From Methylobacteriaceae bacterium (lineage in GTDB: Bacteria; Pseudomonadota; Alphaproteobacteria; Rhizobiales; Beijerinckiaceae), in NCBI GenBank assembly GCA_947444195.1, contig CANEZL010000009.1, positions 82,908 through 146,907 on the forward strand: DNA of 64,000 bases. The letters are read 5' to 3'. This document shows positions 36,143 through 45,301 of this stretch, in pieces. Numbering within the stretch: the first letter of the stretch is position 1; each line of letters begins with the position of its first letter. The translations under genes and the position numbers were made by a program. A model generated the notes under the pieces. It had not been told where the DNA came from, searched no databases, and saw nothing but the letters and a program-made list of their open reading frames with translations.

Positions 36143-37477
36143 ATGGACCAGCCCTTCGACCTCGTGCTCGCCGGCGGCACGCTGGTGAACCAGGACGGCG
36201 CGCACGCGGCCGATCTCGGCATCCGCGGGGGCCGCGTCGCGGCGATCGGCGATCTCGCGGGCAGGCCCGCCGCCGAGCGGCAGGACTGCACCGGCCTCCA
36301 CCTCCTGCCCGGCGTCATCGACAGCCAGGTGCATTTCCGCGAGCCCGGCCTCGACCACAAGGAGGATCTCGAATCGGGCTCGCGCGCCGCGGTGATGGGC
36401 GGCGTGACCGCGGTGTTCGAGATGCCGAACACCAACCCGCTCACCACCAGCCGCGAGACGCTCGCCGACAAGGTGGCCCGCGCCCACCACCGCATGCACT
36501 GCGACTTCGCCTTCTGGGTCGGCGGCACGCACGAGAACGCCGGCGCGGTCGCCGAGCTGGAGCGGCTGCCGGGGGCTGCCGGGATCAAGGTCTTCGTGGG
36601 CTCCTCCACCGGCGCGCTGCTGGTCGAGGACGATGCGGGCGTGCGCGCGATCCTGAAGAACATCCGCCGCCGCGCCGCCTTCCACGCGGAGGACGAGCCG
36701 ATGCTGCGGGCGCGCAAGGATCTCCGGGTGCCGGGCGATCCCGCCTCGCACCCGGTCTGGCGCTCGCCGGAGGCGGCGCTGAAGGCGACGCAGCGCCTCG
36801 TGGCGCTCGCCCACGAGACGGGGGCGCGCATCCACATCCTGCACATCTCCACGGAGGAGGAGATGGCGTTCCTGGCCGAGCACAAGGACGTGGCGAGCTG
36901 CGAGGTCACGCCCCACCACCTCACCCTCGACGGGACGGAGGCCTATGCGAGGCTCGGCACCCTGGTGCAGATGAACCCGCCCGTGCGCGACGCCGCGCAC
37001 CGCGCCGGGATCTGGCACGGGCTCAGCCAGGGCGTCGCCGACGTCCTCGGCTCGGACCACGCGCCCCACACCCTGGAGGAGAAGGCCAAGCCCTACCCGG
37101 ATTCGCCCTCGGGCATGACCGGCGTGCAGACCCTGGTGCCGATGATGCTCGACCACGTGGCGGCGGGCCGGCTCTCCCTCGCCCGTTTCGTGGACCTCAC
37201 CAGCGCCGGCCCCAAGCGCCTGTTCGGCATCGCGCGGAAGGGCCGCCTCGCGGTGGGCTACGACGCCGACGTGACCGTGGTGGACCTCAAGCGCCGCGAG
37301 ATGATCCGCAACGGCTGGATCGCCTCGAAATGCGGCTGGACGCCCTATGACGGCGTCACCGTCACCGGCTGGCCGGTGGGCACCGTGGTGCGCGGCGCCC
37401 GCGTGATGTGGGAGGGAGCCCTCACGGCGCCGTCCCGCGGCGAGGCCGTGGTGTTCGAGGAGGCGCTCGCCGGATAG
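36143..37477 (+). CDS. Dihydroorotase family amidohydrolase with altered HxH motif
   Basis: A 444-residue cyclic amidohydrolase, ATG 36143. Expected motifs are the carboxy-Lys region GIKVFVGSSTG, the metal His in FHAEDEPML and RIHILHIST, and the Asp in VLGSDHAPHT. The first motif reads DSQVHFREPG (Gln62, His64), where class I dihydroorotases have Asp-x-His-x-His. The rest of the protein matches the dihydroorotase group annotated in many alphaproteobacteria. It probably acts in pyrimidine synthesis, but the lost His leaves activity or substrate open. Confidence 0.85.
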   Translation: MDQPFDLVLAGGTLVNQDGAHAADLGIRGGRVAAIGDLAGRPAAERQDCTGLHLLPGVIDSQVHFREPGLDHKEDLESGSRAAVMGGVTAVFEMPNTNPLTTSRETLADKVARAHHRMHCDFAFWVGGTHENAGAVAELERLPGAAGIKVFVGSSTGALLVEDDAGVRAILKNIRRRAAFHAEDEPMLRARKDLRVPGDPASHPVWRSPEAALKATQRLVALAHETGARIHILHISTEEEMAFLAEHKDVASCEVTPHHLTLDGTEAYARLGTLVQMNPPVRDAAHRAGIWHGLSQGVADVLGSDHAPHTLEEKAKPYPDSPSGMTGVQTLVPMMLDHVAAGRLSLARFVDLTSAGPKRLFGIARKGRLAVGYDADVTVVDLKRREMIRNGWIASKCGWTPYDGVTVTGWPVGTVVRGARVMWEGALTAPSRGEAVVFEEALAG

Positions 37478-37491
37478 GCGGCCCCGAAAGG

Positions 37492-37524
37492 AGAGCGCCG
37501 CCCGCGGGAGGCGGGCGGCGCTCT
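37492..37524 (+). terminator. Terminator-like hairpin between convergent genes
   Basis: A perfect 14-base stem AGAGCGCCGCCCGC / GCGGGCGGCGCTCT with a five-base loop lies 15 bases after the dihydroorotase-like stop and 42 before the opposite gene's stop. No T-run follows on the plus strand; it may serve both directions. Confidence 0.7.
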
Positions 37525-37565
37525 GAAAGCTTCGGATCGTGCAGGGCCGGCGGCGCCGGCCGCCC

Positions 37566-37823
37566 TCAGTGCTGGAGCGTGGTGGTGAAGGCGCCGCCGC
37601 GGATGCGCTCGGGGAAGCCCTCGGCGTAGCGGGCGGTGGCCTCCTCGCCGTAGGTGGTGACGAGCTCCTGGAAGGCCGCGAACAGGGCGGCCTGGGCCAT
37701 GCAGTCGGCATCGAGCCCGTCGAGACAGCCCTCGGCGAAGGCCTCCGACACGTAACTCAACGCCACGCGCTTCTCCTCCACATCGGCCTCGATCGGGGCG
37801 GTCTGGTTGGTGTGATGGAGCAT
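37566..37823 (-). CDS. Small hypothetical protein with acidic core
   Basis: An 85-residue protein from ATG 37823 (MLHHTNQTAPIEADVEEKRV). An alternative ATG at 37835 would add MLRA. It has a helical, acidic middle (VALSYVSEAFAEGCLDGLDA with DCMAQAALFAAFQELV) and two Cys. No signal or membrane segment. I recognise no family, though the codon bias is coding-like and the gene is bounded by a terminator hairpin. Confidence 0.7.
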   Translation of the reverse strand: MLHHTNQTAPIEADVEEKRVALSYVSEAFAEGCLDGLDADCMAQAALFAAFQELVTTYGEEATARYAEGFPERIRGGAFTTTLQH

Positions 37824-38006
37824 GGCACGTAACATCCCTCTCGCCGGGCACGAGGCCCCGCGACCGGAGGTGATGATAGGCATCTCTGGGGGTGCCGACC
37901 AGCCGGGAATTGCCGATCGGTTAACGCGGCCGGCGGGATTTGTCCTTTCGTGCAGGCCGGGCGCGGCTGTTGCATTCCTGCACTGCGGGCCGGTCCGGAC
38001 GAGGAA

Positions 38007-38462
38007 TCAGCCGCCGAAACGTCCGGCCAGACCCTGGGACAGGCGCTCGCCCTCGGCGATGAAGCGGGAGGAGGCCTCCTGCGCCGAGGGGGTGCAGATC
38101 CGGTAGGTCACCGCGTAGCCGCGGTAGCCGCGGTTGAAGGCGCCGGCCAGGCGGTCCCGGCGGCCGGGGCTGACGCCCTCCGCCTCGATCAGCGCCTTCA
38201 TGCGGGCCTGCCACTCGTTCGCGTCCGGGGCGGCGCAGAGGCCGCGCAGGAAGGCGAGGGCGCCGATGATCTCGGAGAGCCGCATCAACTCCCGGTCGTA
38301 GGGGGCGGGCTGCTCGGCGGGGGGCGGCTCCTTCTCGGGGGGCTTCTCCGGCGCTTTCGGTGCGGGCCGGGCCGCGCGCGACTGCTGGGCGAGGGCCGGA
38401 GAGGCCGGGGCGCCGGCCGCGAGCAGGCAGAGCAGCGCGATGGCGGAGGCGCGGATCCTCAC
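38007..38462 (-). CDS. TIGR02301-like secreted hypothetical protein
   Basis: A 151-residue exported protein from GTG 38462, overlapping the Nudix stop (GTGA). A signal peptide ([21 protein letters not shown]) precedes a Pro/Lys-rich linker and a helical domain with [18 protein letters not shown] and [20 protein letters not shown]. This pattern and the two Cys match the TIGR02301 family of Hyphomicrobiales, function unknown. Confidence 0.8.
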   Translation of the reverse strand: MRIRASAIALLCLLAAGAPASPALAQQSRAARPAPKAPEKPPEKEPPPAEQPAPYDRELMRLSEIIGALAFLRGLCAAPDANEWQARMKALIEAEGVSPGRRDRLAGAFNRGYRGYAVTYRICTPSAQEASSRFIAEGERLSQGLAGRFGG

Positions 38463-38932
38463 AGCGCGGGCTCCAGGCCCGCGACCCGCGCGAAGGCCTC
38501 CGTCAGCGTGCCCTGAAGGCCGGAGGTGGTGGCGAGACCCGCCACCTCGTCGAGGCGCGCCCAGCGCACGGCCAGGGCCTCCGGCCCCGGCACCGGCTCG
38601 CCGCCGGTCCACAGGGCGGCGTGGGGCAGCACCACGTAGTGGTGGCGCGCCCGGCCCGCACCGTCGCGCTCGATGATCTCGGTGGGGGTGAGCACGGCGA
38701 CGACCTGCGCCGTCACGCCGACCTCCTCGTGCAACTCGCGCAGGGCCGCCTCGGCGAGGGTCTCCCCGGCCTCGACCTTTCCGCCGGGCAGCGTCCAGAC
38801 GCCGCGCATCGGCTCGTTGGCGCGGGCGGCGAGCAGGACGCGGCCGTCGCGGATCACCGCGATCGAGGCCCCGACGATCGGGCGCGCGGGAAACAGGCGC
38901 GTGTCGGGTCCGCTCACGGCGTCGTCGCTCAC
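38459..38932 (-). CDS. NUDIX hydrolase
   Basis: A 157-residue Nudix protein from GTG 38932, overlapping the preceding gene's stop (GTGA). The Nudix box [20 protein letters not shown] followed by EVGV is complete (about 51-74). WTLPGGK precedes it. It resembles ADP-ribose pyrophosphatase-type enzymes; the true substrate is unknown. Part of a chain of overlapping genes from 40972 to 38007. Confidence 0.92.
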   Translation of the reverse strand: MSDDAVSGPDTRLFPARPIVGASIAVIRDGRVLLAARANEPMRGVWTLPGGKVEAGETLAEAALRELHEEVGVTAQVVAVLTPTEIIERDGAGRARHHYVVLPHAALWTGGEPVPGPEALAVRWARLDEVAGLATTSGLQGTLTEAFARVAGLEPAL

Positions 38933-40224
38933 GGCTTGGCCGCCTCGGGCTCGATCACCGCGACGCGGCCGTCGGCGAGGCCGACGAGGAGGCGCGCCCC
39001 GGCGCCGCTTCCGAGCACGGCGATGCCCGTCGCGGCCGGGGCCGGCAGCGGGACGCGCAGGCGCTCGCGGGCGCCGTCCTTGAAGCTCACCACGGCGAGC
39101 GCCGTGCCGCCGGCCGTGGGCAGGGCGAGGTCGACGGGGCCTCCCTTGTCCGGCCGCACCGGCGCGCCGAGATCGGTGCCGGCGGGCCCCGCGGCGTAGC
39201 CCGGCGCCTCGGCGAGGGGGGCGAGTCCGGTCCGGGCGAGCGACCAGAGCTGCAGGGTGCCGTCCGCCCGCACGGTGGCGGCCTGGGTCGCGGTGCCGGA
39301 GAAGGCCGCGAGCGCGGCGATCCGCACCGGGCCGGCGGGCGCGGGGGCCGAGCGGGCGAGGACGCTCCAGCCGGTGCCGCCGTCCGGGTGCCCGATCAAG
39401 GCGAGGCCGCCGACGGCCGGGCCCGCCCCGGTGCCGTCGAGGGTCGCGGCCAGGAAGGCCGGCTTGCCGTCGAGGCGCAGGCTGCGGGGCCGCTCGGCGG
39501 CGAACACGGCCTCCGGGCCGGCCTGCACCGTCTCCGTGGTCACCGGAACGGGCTTCGGGTCCGCGCTCACCGCCATGGGCTGGCGCTCGCGGATGGTGAG
39601 GGCCGCCGCGGCCGGGAGACCGGCCGCGCGGGTCGGCCCGGTCAGGTAGGCGGTGAGCGGCCCGGACAGGGCGCGCCGGGAGCCCGGCAGGGCGCCGCGC
39701 GGGGTCTCGGCGGCGGCGAGCCCTTCCACCGCCTCGGCGCCGAGGAGCGTGGTCCTGATCCGGCCCTCGGCGAGGCCGAGGGCCGCCCCGCCGCCCTCGC
39801 CCCAGACCACGACGAGGGGCGCGCGCTCCTCCTCGCCGGTCTCCGGCGCGACCTGCCCGGCGCGCGTGCCGGCGAGCGGCAGCAGGCCGGAGGTGGCCAC
39901 CGCGACCGCGACCTCGCTCGCCGGTCCGCGCAGGGCGGTGACGCGGAAGGGCAGGTCGAGGACGCTCACGCGCGGATCGGGCGATGCCGGCTCGGCCGCC
40001 GCGGGGCCGATCCAGGCGAGGAGGGCGAGCGCGGGCCCAATCCGGCGCGATGCGGTTCCGGGCCCCTGCTCCGCCGTCCCCGCCGGACCCGCGCCCGCCG
40101 CGGCGGAGAGCGCCCTGGAGCGCTCACCGCCGAAGTGGACGCCGGTTCGGCGCAAGAGCGCGCGCGAGAACGACAACTCAGATCCGTGGACGATTGCGGC
40201 GCGATCGGGCGCGGCCCTAGACAT
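38929..40224 (-). CDS. Hypothetical exported protein, possibly beta-propeller
   Basis: A 431-residue protein whose ATG at 40224 overlaps the SDR stop by 8 bases. An unusually long N-terminus (about 1-62) precedes a hydrophobic signal-like segment ([19 protein letters not shown]); the only good start codon is the first ATG, so export is uncertain. The rest is Gly/Ala-rich with many short strands ([54 protein letters not shown]), which looks like WD/PQQ-type propeller repeats. No family recognised. Confidence 0.6.
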   Translation of the reverse strand: MSRAAPDRAAIVHGSELSFSRALLRRTGVHFGGERSRALSAAAGAGPAGTAEQGPGTASRRIGPALALLAWIGPAAAEPASPDPRVSVLDLPFRVTALRGPASEVAVAVATSGLLPLAGTRAGQVAPETGEEERAPLVVVWGEGGGAALGLAEGRIRTTLLGAEAVEGLAAAETPRGALPGSRRALSGPLTAYLTGPTRAAGLPAAAALTIRERQPMAVSADPKPVPVTTETVQAGPEAVFAAERPRSLRLDGKPAFLAATLDGTGAGPAVGGLALIGHPDGGTGWSVLARSAPAPAGPVRIAALAAFSGTATQAATVRADGTLQLWSLARTGLAPLAEAPGYAAGPAGTDLGAPVRPDKGGPVDLALPTAGGTALAVVSFKDGARERLRVPLPAPAATGIAVLGSGAGARLLVGLADGRVAVIEPEAAKP

Positions 40225-40972
40225 GCTGCCCGCCGTTGATGTGGAGTTCGGCGCCGTTCACGTAGGAGGAGGCCTCCGTGCACAGGAAGTAGATCGCCTT
40301 GGCGACCTCGTCCGGCGTGCCGAGCCGCCGCTGCGGGATCTGATCCACAAGCTTCTCGGTGCCGGGCGACAGGATCGAGGTGTCGATCTCGCCCGGCGAG
40401 ATCGCGTTGACGCGCACGCCGAGCGGCCCGAAATCGGCGGCCATCTCGCGGGTGAGCCCGGCAAGCGCCGCCTTCGAGGTGCCGTAGGCCGCCCCCGCGA
40501 AGGGGTGCACGCGCGAGCCCGCGATCGAGGTCACGTTGACGACGGAGCCGCGGGCGCGGGCGAGTTCCGCCTTGAGGCCGGTGGCGAGCAGGATCGGCGC
40601 GAAGAAGTTCACCTGGAACACCCGCCGCCAGTCGCCGAAACCCGTGGCGATGGCCCCGAGCCGCTCCCCGTTCGGGCCCTTGGGCGAGATGCCGGCATTG
40701 TTGACGAGGGCGTGCAGGACGCCGCCCTCGGCGGCGAGCCGCTCGGCGACCTCGCGCACCCCGCGCTCGGTGTCCTCCGCATCGGCGAGATCGACCTGGA
40801 GGTGGTCCTCCGGACCCATCTCCCAGGGGCAGTTCTCGGGGAAGGGGTGGCGCGAGCAGGTGATGACCCGCCAGCCCGCGGCCGAGAACCGCTTGACGGT
40901 GGCGTGGCCGATGCCGCGGCTCGCCCCGGTGAGGAGCATGATGCGGCGACGCTCGTTGACGGGTGTGGCCAA
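40217..40972 (-). CDS. SDR family oxidoreductase
   Basis: A 251-residue short-chain dehydrogenase from TTG 40972 (GAGG upstream), which keeps the first strand RRRIMLLTGASRGIGHATVK; ATG 40939 would cut into it. NNAG is at about residue 92, the catalytic Ser/Tyr/Lys are in NVTSIAGSRV and AAYGTSKAALAG. The end is [17 protein letters not shown]. Substrate unknown. Its stop overlaps the next gene. Confidence 0.9.
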   Translation of the reverse strand: MATPVNERRRIMLLTGASRGIGHATVKRFSAAGWRVITCSRHPFPENCPWEMGPEDHLQVDLADAEDTERGVREVAERLAAEGGVLHALVNNAGISPKGPNGERLGAIATGFGDWRRVFQVNFFAPILLATGLKAELARARGSVVNVTSIAGSRVHPFAGAAYGTSKAALAGLTREMAADFGPLGVRVNAISPGEIDTSILSPGTEKLVDQIPQRRLGTPDEVAKAIYFLCTEASSYVNGAELHINGGQHV

Positions 40973-41215
40973 GGCCGTGCCTCGCTTCGATCCGGAAGCC
41001 GCCCGCCTGGCCGGCCCGGCCGGATGCGGAACGACCCGATCCTCTCGCGGCCGGCGCCGGCCGAGGCCCGTGCCCGGCCGGCCTCCGCCGTCCGGGGCAG
41101 GTCTAAGCGGAGCGCGGCCGAAAATCCAGGGTCGCCGCTGCGGCGCGGCATCGCCGGAGCCTTGACCCGCCCGTGCCCGCGGGTGTCTGGCAGGAGGTTC
41201 CAGCGGAGGCTCCCC

Positions 41216-41794
41216 ATGACCGACACCCCGAACGCCGACCGGATGCCCGCGATCCCCGAGGACGCCCTCAGCCCCGAGCAGCGCGCGGCGGCGGAATCCT
41301 TCGCCCGGAGCCGGGGCACGCCGGTCTTCGGCCCCTTCGTGCCGCTCCTGCGCAGCCCGGACCTGATGCTGCGGGCGAGCGACATGGGGCTGTACCTGCG
41401 CTACGAGAGCGCCCTGCCGCTGGCGCTCAGCGAGTTCGCCATCCTCATCGTGGCCCGCCTCTGGAGCCAGCAGGTGGAATGGCACATCCACCACCCCATC
41501 GCCCTGAAGGCGGGGGTCCGGCCCGAGACCGCGGCGGCCATCGCCGAGGGGCGCCGCCCCGAGGGCATGAGCGCGGACGAGGCGATCGTCTACGCCTTCT
41601 CCACCGAGCTCCAGGGGAACCGCGCGGTGAGCGATGCCACCTACGCCGCGACGGTCGCGCGCTTCGGCGAGCGCGGCGCCATCGATCTCGCCGGCATCAA
41701 CGGCTACTACGCGCTGCTCGCCATGACGATGAACGTGGCCCGCACCGCCCTGCCGGAGGGCGCGCCGGCCCCCCTGCGGCCCCTGACCCCGTGA
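41216..41794 (+). CDS. Carboxymuconolactone decarboxylase family protein without CxxC
   Basis: A 192-residue CMD-family protein, ATG 41216. The core stretch ARLWSQQVEWHIHHPIALKA has Glu-Trp-x-x-His in place of the redox Cys pair, and IDLAGINGYYALLAMTMNVA follows. This is the decarboxylase-like rather than the AhpD-like branch. The reaction is unknown. It stands alone, convergent with pdxH (stops 4 bases apart). Confidence 0.9.
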   Translation: MTDTPNADRMPAIPEDALSPEQRAAAESFARSRGTPVFGPFVPLLRSPDLMLRASDMGLYLRYESALPLALSEFAILIVARLWSQQVEWHIHHPIALKAGVRPETAAAIAEGRRPEGMSADEAIVYAFSTELQGNRAVSDATYAATVARFGERGAIDLAGINGYYALLAMTMNVARTALPEGAPAPLRPLTP

Positions 41795-41798
41795 GCCC

Positions 41799-42431
41799 TC
41801 ACGGGTAGAGGCGGGCGCGCTCCCAGCCCGCCCCCGCGCGGGTGAAGCGCACGCGGTCGTGCAGCCGGTAATCGCCGTTCTGCCAGAACTCGATGGCGAG
41901 GGGCGCGATGCGGAAGCCCGTCCAGTATTCCGGCCGCGGGATCGGCTCGTTCTCGTAGCGGGCGGCGAGGTCGGCCACCTCGGCCACCAGGGTGGCGCGG
42001 TCGGCGAGCGGCCGCGACTGCCGGCTGGCATGGGCGCCGAGGCGGCTCTGCGGGTGCCGGCTCGCGAAATAGGCGTCCGCCTCCGCCGCCGTCACGGGCG
42101 AGACCGGGCCGCGGACGCGCACCTGGCGGCGCAGGCTCTTCCAGTGCAGGACGAGGGCGGCCTGGGGGTTCTGCGCCAGTTCCGTGCCCTTGGCCGAATC
42201 CCGGTTGGTGTAGAAGACGAAGCCCTGCGCGTCCCAGCCCTTCAGGAGCACGATGCGCACGTCCGGCAGCCCGTCCGCATCGGCGGTGGCGAGCGCCATG
42301 GCGTTGGGATCCTCGGGCTCGGCGGCTTCCGCCTCGCGCATCCACGCCGCGAACAGGGCGAAGGGGTCCTCGGCCCGGGTGAAGTCCTCCGGCACGGCGC
42401 CCGCGGGATCACCGATCTTTAACGCGTCCAC
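41799..42431 (-). CDS. pdxH: Pyridoxamine 5'-phosphate oxidase
   Basis: A 210-residue FMN enzyme from GTG 42431 ([17 protein letters not shown]). Typical stretches: [70 protein letters not shown], and the end [20 protein letters not shown]. It oxidises pyridoxine and pyridoxamine phosphates to PLP. It is divergent from the lipoprotein-like gene at 42531. Confidence 0.95.
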   Translation of the reverse strand: MDALKIGDPAGAVPEDFTRAEDPFALFAAWMREAEAAEPEDPNAMALATADADGLPDVRIVLLKGWDAQGFVFYTNRDSAKGTELAQNPQAALVLHWKSLRRQVRVRGPVSPVTAAEADAYFASRHPQSRLGAHASRQSRPLADRATLVAEVADLAARYENEPIPRPEYWTGFRIAPLAIEFWQNGDYRLHDRVRFTRAGAGWERARLYP

Positions 42432-42530
42432 GGCTTATTCCTCCCCTGTGGCATCCGGGTCGGGGGGCACCGATGCGGGGCCCGCACGTTGAACTCCGCT
42501 TCCGGTCCTGCGTCCTGGGTGTCAGGTGTA

Positions 42531-43037
42531 ATGCGTCGACGCGCGTGTAAACAGCCTTTCGGTACGGAGCGGCGCCGCATCCGCGATCTCGGGGCGCGCC
42601 GCCTCCTGCCCTGTCTCGGCCTGCTCGCCATGCTCTGCGGCTGCAGCCAGCCGCTCCTCGTGTTCCGCTCGAAGGCGGCGGAGGAGGCGAGCGCGCCCGT
42701 GGTGGAGCCCGTCGTCACCGGCAGCATCGCAAAGCGGCCGACGAGCTTCGGCGCGGATCTCGGCGACGAGGACTGGCGCCGGGCCCGCGCCGCCCTCGGC
42801 GTCGCCCTCGATCCGCAGGGCAACGGGCGCCCCGTGAAGTGGGACAACCCGGAGACCGGCCTGCGCGGCTCGATCAACCCGACGGGCCTTCCTTACGTCT
42901 CCCACGATCTGGTCTGCCGCGACTTCCTGGCCTCCGTGATCGGGCCCGAGCGCAGCCGATTCCTGCGCGGCACCGGCTGCAAGCCCTCGGGCGGCGCCTG
43001 GGAGCTCCGGCGGGTGCGGGCGTCGAAGAGCGCCTGA
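42531..43037 (+). CDS. RT0821/Lpp0805-like surface lipoprotein
   Basis: A 168-residue protein from ATG 42531 (AGGTG upstream). A basic leader and hydrophobic segment end in the lipobox MLCGC (Cys about 40). The later part DEDWRRARAALGVALDPQGN, PVKWDNPETGLRGSINPTG and LVCRDFLASVIGPE matches the RT0821/Lpp0805 surface-protein domain known in alphaproteobacteria. Function unknown. The gene is followed by a two-hairpin element. Confidence 0.82.
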   Translation: MRRRACKQPFGTERRRIRDLGARRLLPCLGLLAMLCGCSQPLLVFRSKAAEEASAPVVEPVVTGSIAKRPTSFGADLGDEDWRRARAALGVALDPQGNGRPVKWDNPETGLRGSINPTGLPYVSHDLVCRDFLASVIGPERSRFLRGTGCKPSGGAWELRRVRASKSA

Positions 43038-43039
43038 TA

Positions 43040-43142
43040 CCAAATCCGATTGATCCCTTCGGGATGGCGGATTTGGGCTTCGCTCATGCGCCGCGCGGGC
43101 TCGGTCGATACGATCCCCGCTTCGATCAAGCGGAGATCGTAT
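43040..43142 (+). repeat. Two-hairpin intergenic element
   Basis: Hairpin one pairs CCAAATCCG (43040-43048) with CGGATTTGG (43068-43076) around an inner ATCCC/GGGAT stem. Hairpin two pairs ATACGATCCCCGCTT (43108-43122) with AAGCGGAGATCGTAT (43128-43142), one mismatch. It starts 2 bases after the lipoprotein stop and ends 181 bases before dnaJ. It looks like a REP-type element; a second copy is not in this window. Confidence 0.6.
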
Positions 43143-43323
43143 GACCGGGTATCGTCGGAGCGGACGGCCGGCTCCGAAACCGCTATCGCGGTGCCGGCCG
43201 CTTGACGCGCCCGCGGTTCGGGCCGACTTTTGCGCTCGGACGCCGTTGCAGAGATGCAACACACGCACCACATCCGGCTCGAAGCCCGGACCCGGGTGCA
43301 CGACAGGCTGATCTCGAAGACCG

Positions 43324-44250
43324 ATGCGCAATCCCTACGACGTGCTGGGCGTCCCCAAGACCGCTGGCGAGGCCGACATCAAGAAGGCCTATCGTAAGCT
43401 CGCCAAGGCGTACCATCCCGACCGCAACAAGGACGACGCGAAGGCGAAGGACCGGTTCGCCGAGGCGAACACGGCCTACGAGGTCATCGGCGATGCCGAG
43501 AAGCGGCGCCAGTTCGACCGCGGCGAGATCGATGCCGAGGGCCGGCCCCGCGCCACCGGCTTCGAGGGCTTCGGCGGCGGTGGCGGTCGCGGCGGCGGGT
43601 TCGAGGGATTCCCGGGCGGTCGCGGCGGCGGCACGGGCGGGATGGGCGGCGGCATGGGCGAGGACATCTTCTCGCACATCTTCGGCGAGGCCTTCCGCGC
43701 GGGGGGCGCCGGGCCCGGCGGGTTCCGCCAGCAGGCGGCCCGGGGCGAGGACGTGGCCGCCGAACTCTCGGTCACCCTCGAGCAGGTCGGGGCCGAGGAG
43801 AAGCTGCGCCTCGTCCTGCCCACCGGCCGCGAGGTCGACGTGGTGGTGCCCAAGGGCGTGTCGGACGGGCAGACCATCCGCCTGCGCGGCCTCGGCCAGC
43901 CGGGGGGCCCCCGGGCCGAGCCGGGCGACGCCCTGCTGACCATCCGCATCCTGCCCCATTCCCGCTTCCAGGTGGAGGGCGCGGACCTGCGCACCACGGT
44001 GGAGGTGCCCCTGGAGGACGCGATCCTCGGCGGCAGCATCCGGGTGCCGACCCTCACCGGGGCCGTCGAGATGAAGATGCCGGCCATGACGAGTTCCGGC
44101 CGCACCTTCCGCCTGCGCGGCAAGGGCCTGCCCCGCAAGGACGGCAGCCGCGGCGACCTGCTCGCCACCACGGCGATCGTCCTGCCCGCCGCCGACGAGG
44201 CGGCGCTCACCGAATTCGCCAAGGGCCGCCGCGCCGCGCGTGCGGCCTGA
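43324..44250 (+). CDS. DnaJ C-terminal domain co-chaperone (CbpA-like)
   Basis: A 308-residue class II J-protein, ATG 43324. The J domain (1-68) has the HPD motif in KAYHPDRNKD. A Gly/Phe-rich stretch with repeated GGG/GRGGG units (about 78-125) follows, then two DnaJ C-terminal substrate-binding domains (AAELSVTLEQVGAEEKLRLV, LEDAILGGSIRVPTLTG). The zinc-finger CxxCxGxG repeats of true DnaJ are absent. It should stimulate an Hsp70; no dnaK is near. Confidence 0.92.
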   Translation: MRNPYDVLGVPKTAGEADIKKAYRKLAKAYHPDRNKDDAKAKDRFAEANTAYEVIGDAEKRRQFDRGEIDAEGRPRATGFEGFGGGGGRGGGFEGFPGGRGGGTGGMGGGMGEDIFSHIFGEAFRAGGAGPGGFRQQAARGEDVAAELSVTLEQVGAEEKLRLVLPTGREVDVVVPKGVSDGQTIRLRGLGQPGGPRAEPGDALLTIRILPHSRFQVEGADLRTTVEVPLEDAILGGSIRVPTLTGAVEMKMPAMTSSGRTFRLRGKGLPRKDGSRGDLLATTAIVLPAADEAALTEFAKGRRAARAA

Positions 44251-44416
44251 GCGCGCAGGTGGCCGCGGTGGCGTCCGGGGCGGCGGTCGGGGACGAGGGG
44301 CCGGCCCCGGGCGCCTGCACCCTTCCGTCCCCGGGCGGCCTCCGCTAAGGAAACCCCTGGCGCGCGGCGTGCCGTCTCGGATCGTCGGCCGCGTCAGCAG
44401 AGATTTCGGGTGAGTC

Positions 44417-45271
44417 ATGGCGGATATCGGCGCGGGTGAGGATCGCGGAGCACGCACCGGGACCGGCCTGCTCGCCGGCAAGCGCGGGATCGTCCTCGGC
44501 GTCGCCAACAACCGCTCGATCGCCTGGGGCATCGCCAAGAGCGCCCGCGCGCACGGGGCGGACCTCGCCTTCACCTACCAGGGCGAGGCCCTGAAGAAGC
44601 GCGTCGAGCCGCTGGCCCGGGAGCTCGACGCCCAGGTGATCGGCCATTGCGACGTCACCGACGCCGCCTCCATCGACGCCGTGTTCGCCCGGGCCGCCGA
44701 GGTCTTCCCCGAGGGCATCGACTTCGTCGTCCACTGCATCGCCTTCTCGGACAAGGACGAGCTCACCGGCCGCTACCTCGAGACGAGCGAGGGCAACTTC
44801 ACCAAGTCGCTGCTCATCTCCTGCTACTCCTTCACGGCCATCGCCCAGCGCGCCGAGAAGATCATGCGACCCGGCGGCTCGCTGCTGACGCTGACCTATT
44901 ACGGCGCCGAGAAGTGGATGCCCCATTACAACGTGATGGGCGTCGCCAAGGCCGCGCTCGAAGCCTCGGTGCGCTACCTCGCCGCCGATCTCGGGCCGAA
45001 GGACATCCGCGTGAACGCGATCTCGGCGGGCCCGATCAAGACGCTTGCGGCCTCCGGCATCGGCGACTTCCGCTACATCCTCAAGTGGAACGAGTACAAC
45101 GCCCCCCTGCGCCGGACCGTGACCATCGGCGAGGTCGGCGAGACGGCGGCCTATCTCATCTCCGACATGAGCCGCGGCATGACCGGCGAGATCCTGCACG
45201 TGGATGCGGGCTACCACGTGGTCGGCATGAAGAACCCCGAGGCGCCCGACCTCAGCCTCGACAAGGATTGA
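44417..45271 (+). CDS. fabI: Enoyl-[acyl-carrier-protein] reductase FabI
   Basis: A 284-residue NADH-type enoyl-ACP reductase of the SDR superfamily. GIVLGVANNRSIAWGIAK is the FabI cofactor motif, YNVMGVAKAALEASVRYLA holds the Tyr-x6-Lys catalytic pair and VNAISAGPIKTLAASGI is characteristic. An extra 20-residue polar N-terminus precedes the first strand. It completes each elongation round in fatty acid synthesis. ATG 44417. Confidence 0.96.
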   Translation: MADIGAGEDRGARTGTGLLAGKRGIVLGVANNRSIAWGIAKSARAHGADLAFTYQGEALKKRVEPLARELDAQVIGHCDVTDAASIDAVFARAAEVFPEGIDFVVHCIAFSDKDELTGRYLETSEGNFTKSLLISCYSFTAIAQRAEKIMRPGGSLLTLTYYGAEKWMPHYNVMGVAKAALEASVRYLAADLGPKDIRVNAISAGPIKTLAASGIGDFRYILKWNEYNAPLRRTVTIGEVGETAAYLISDMSRGMTGEILHVDAGYHVVGMKNPEAPDLSLDKD

Positions 45272-45301
45272 GGCGCGGGGCCCGCTGCAGGGACCGGGAC
45301 G

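Noticed and set aside
43573..43700. Gly-rich repeats as a CRISPR-like or tandem-repeat array
   Set aside because: They are the Gly/Phe-rich linker of the J-protein, in frame and irregular. No CRISPR pattern occurs in the window.
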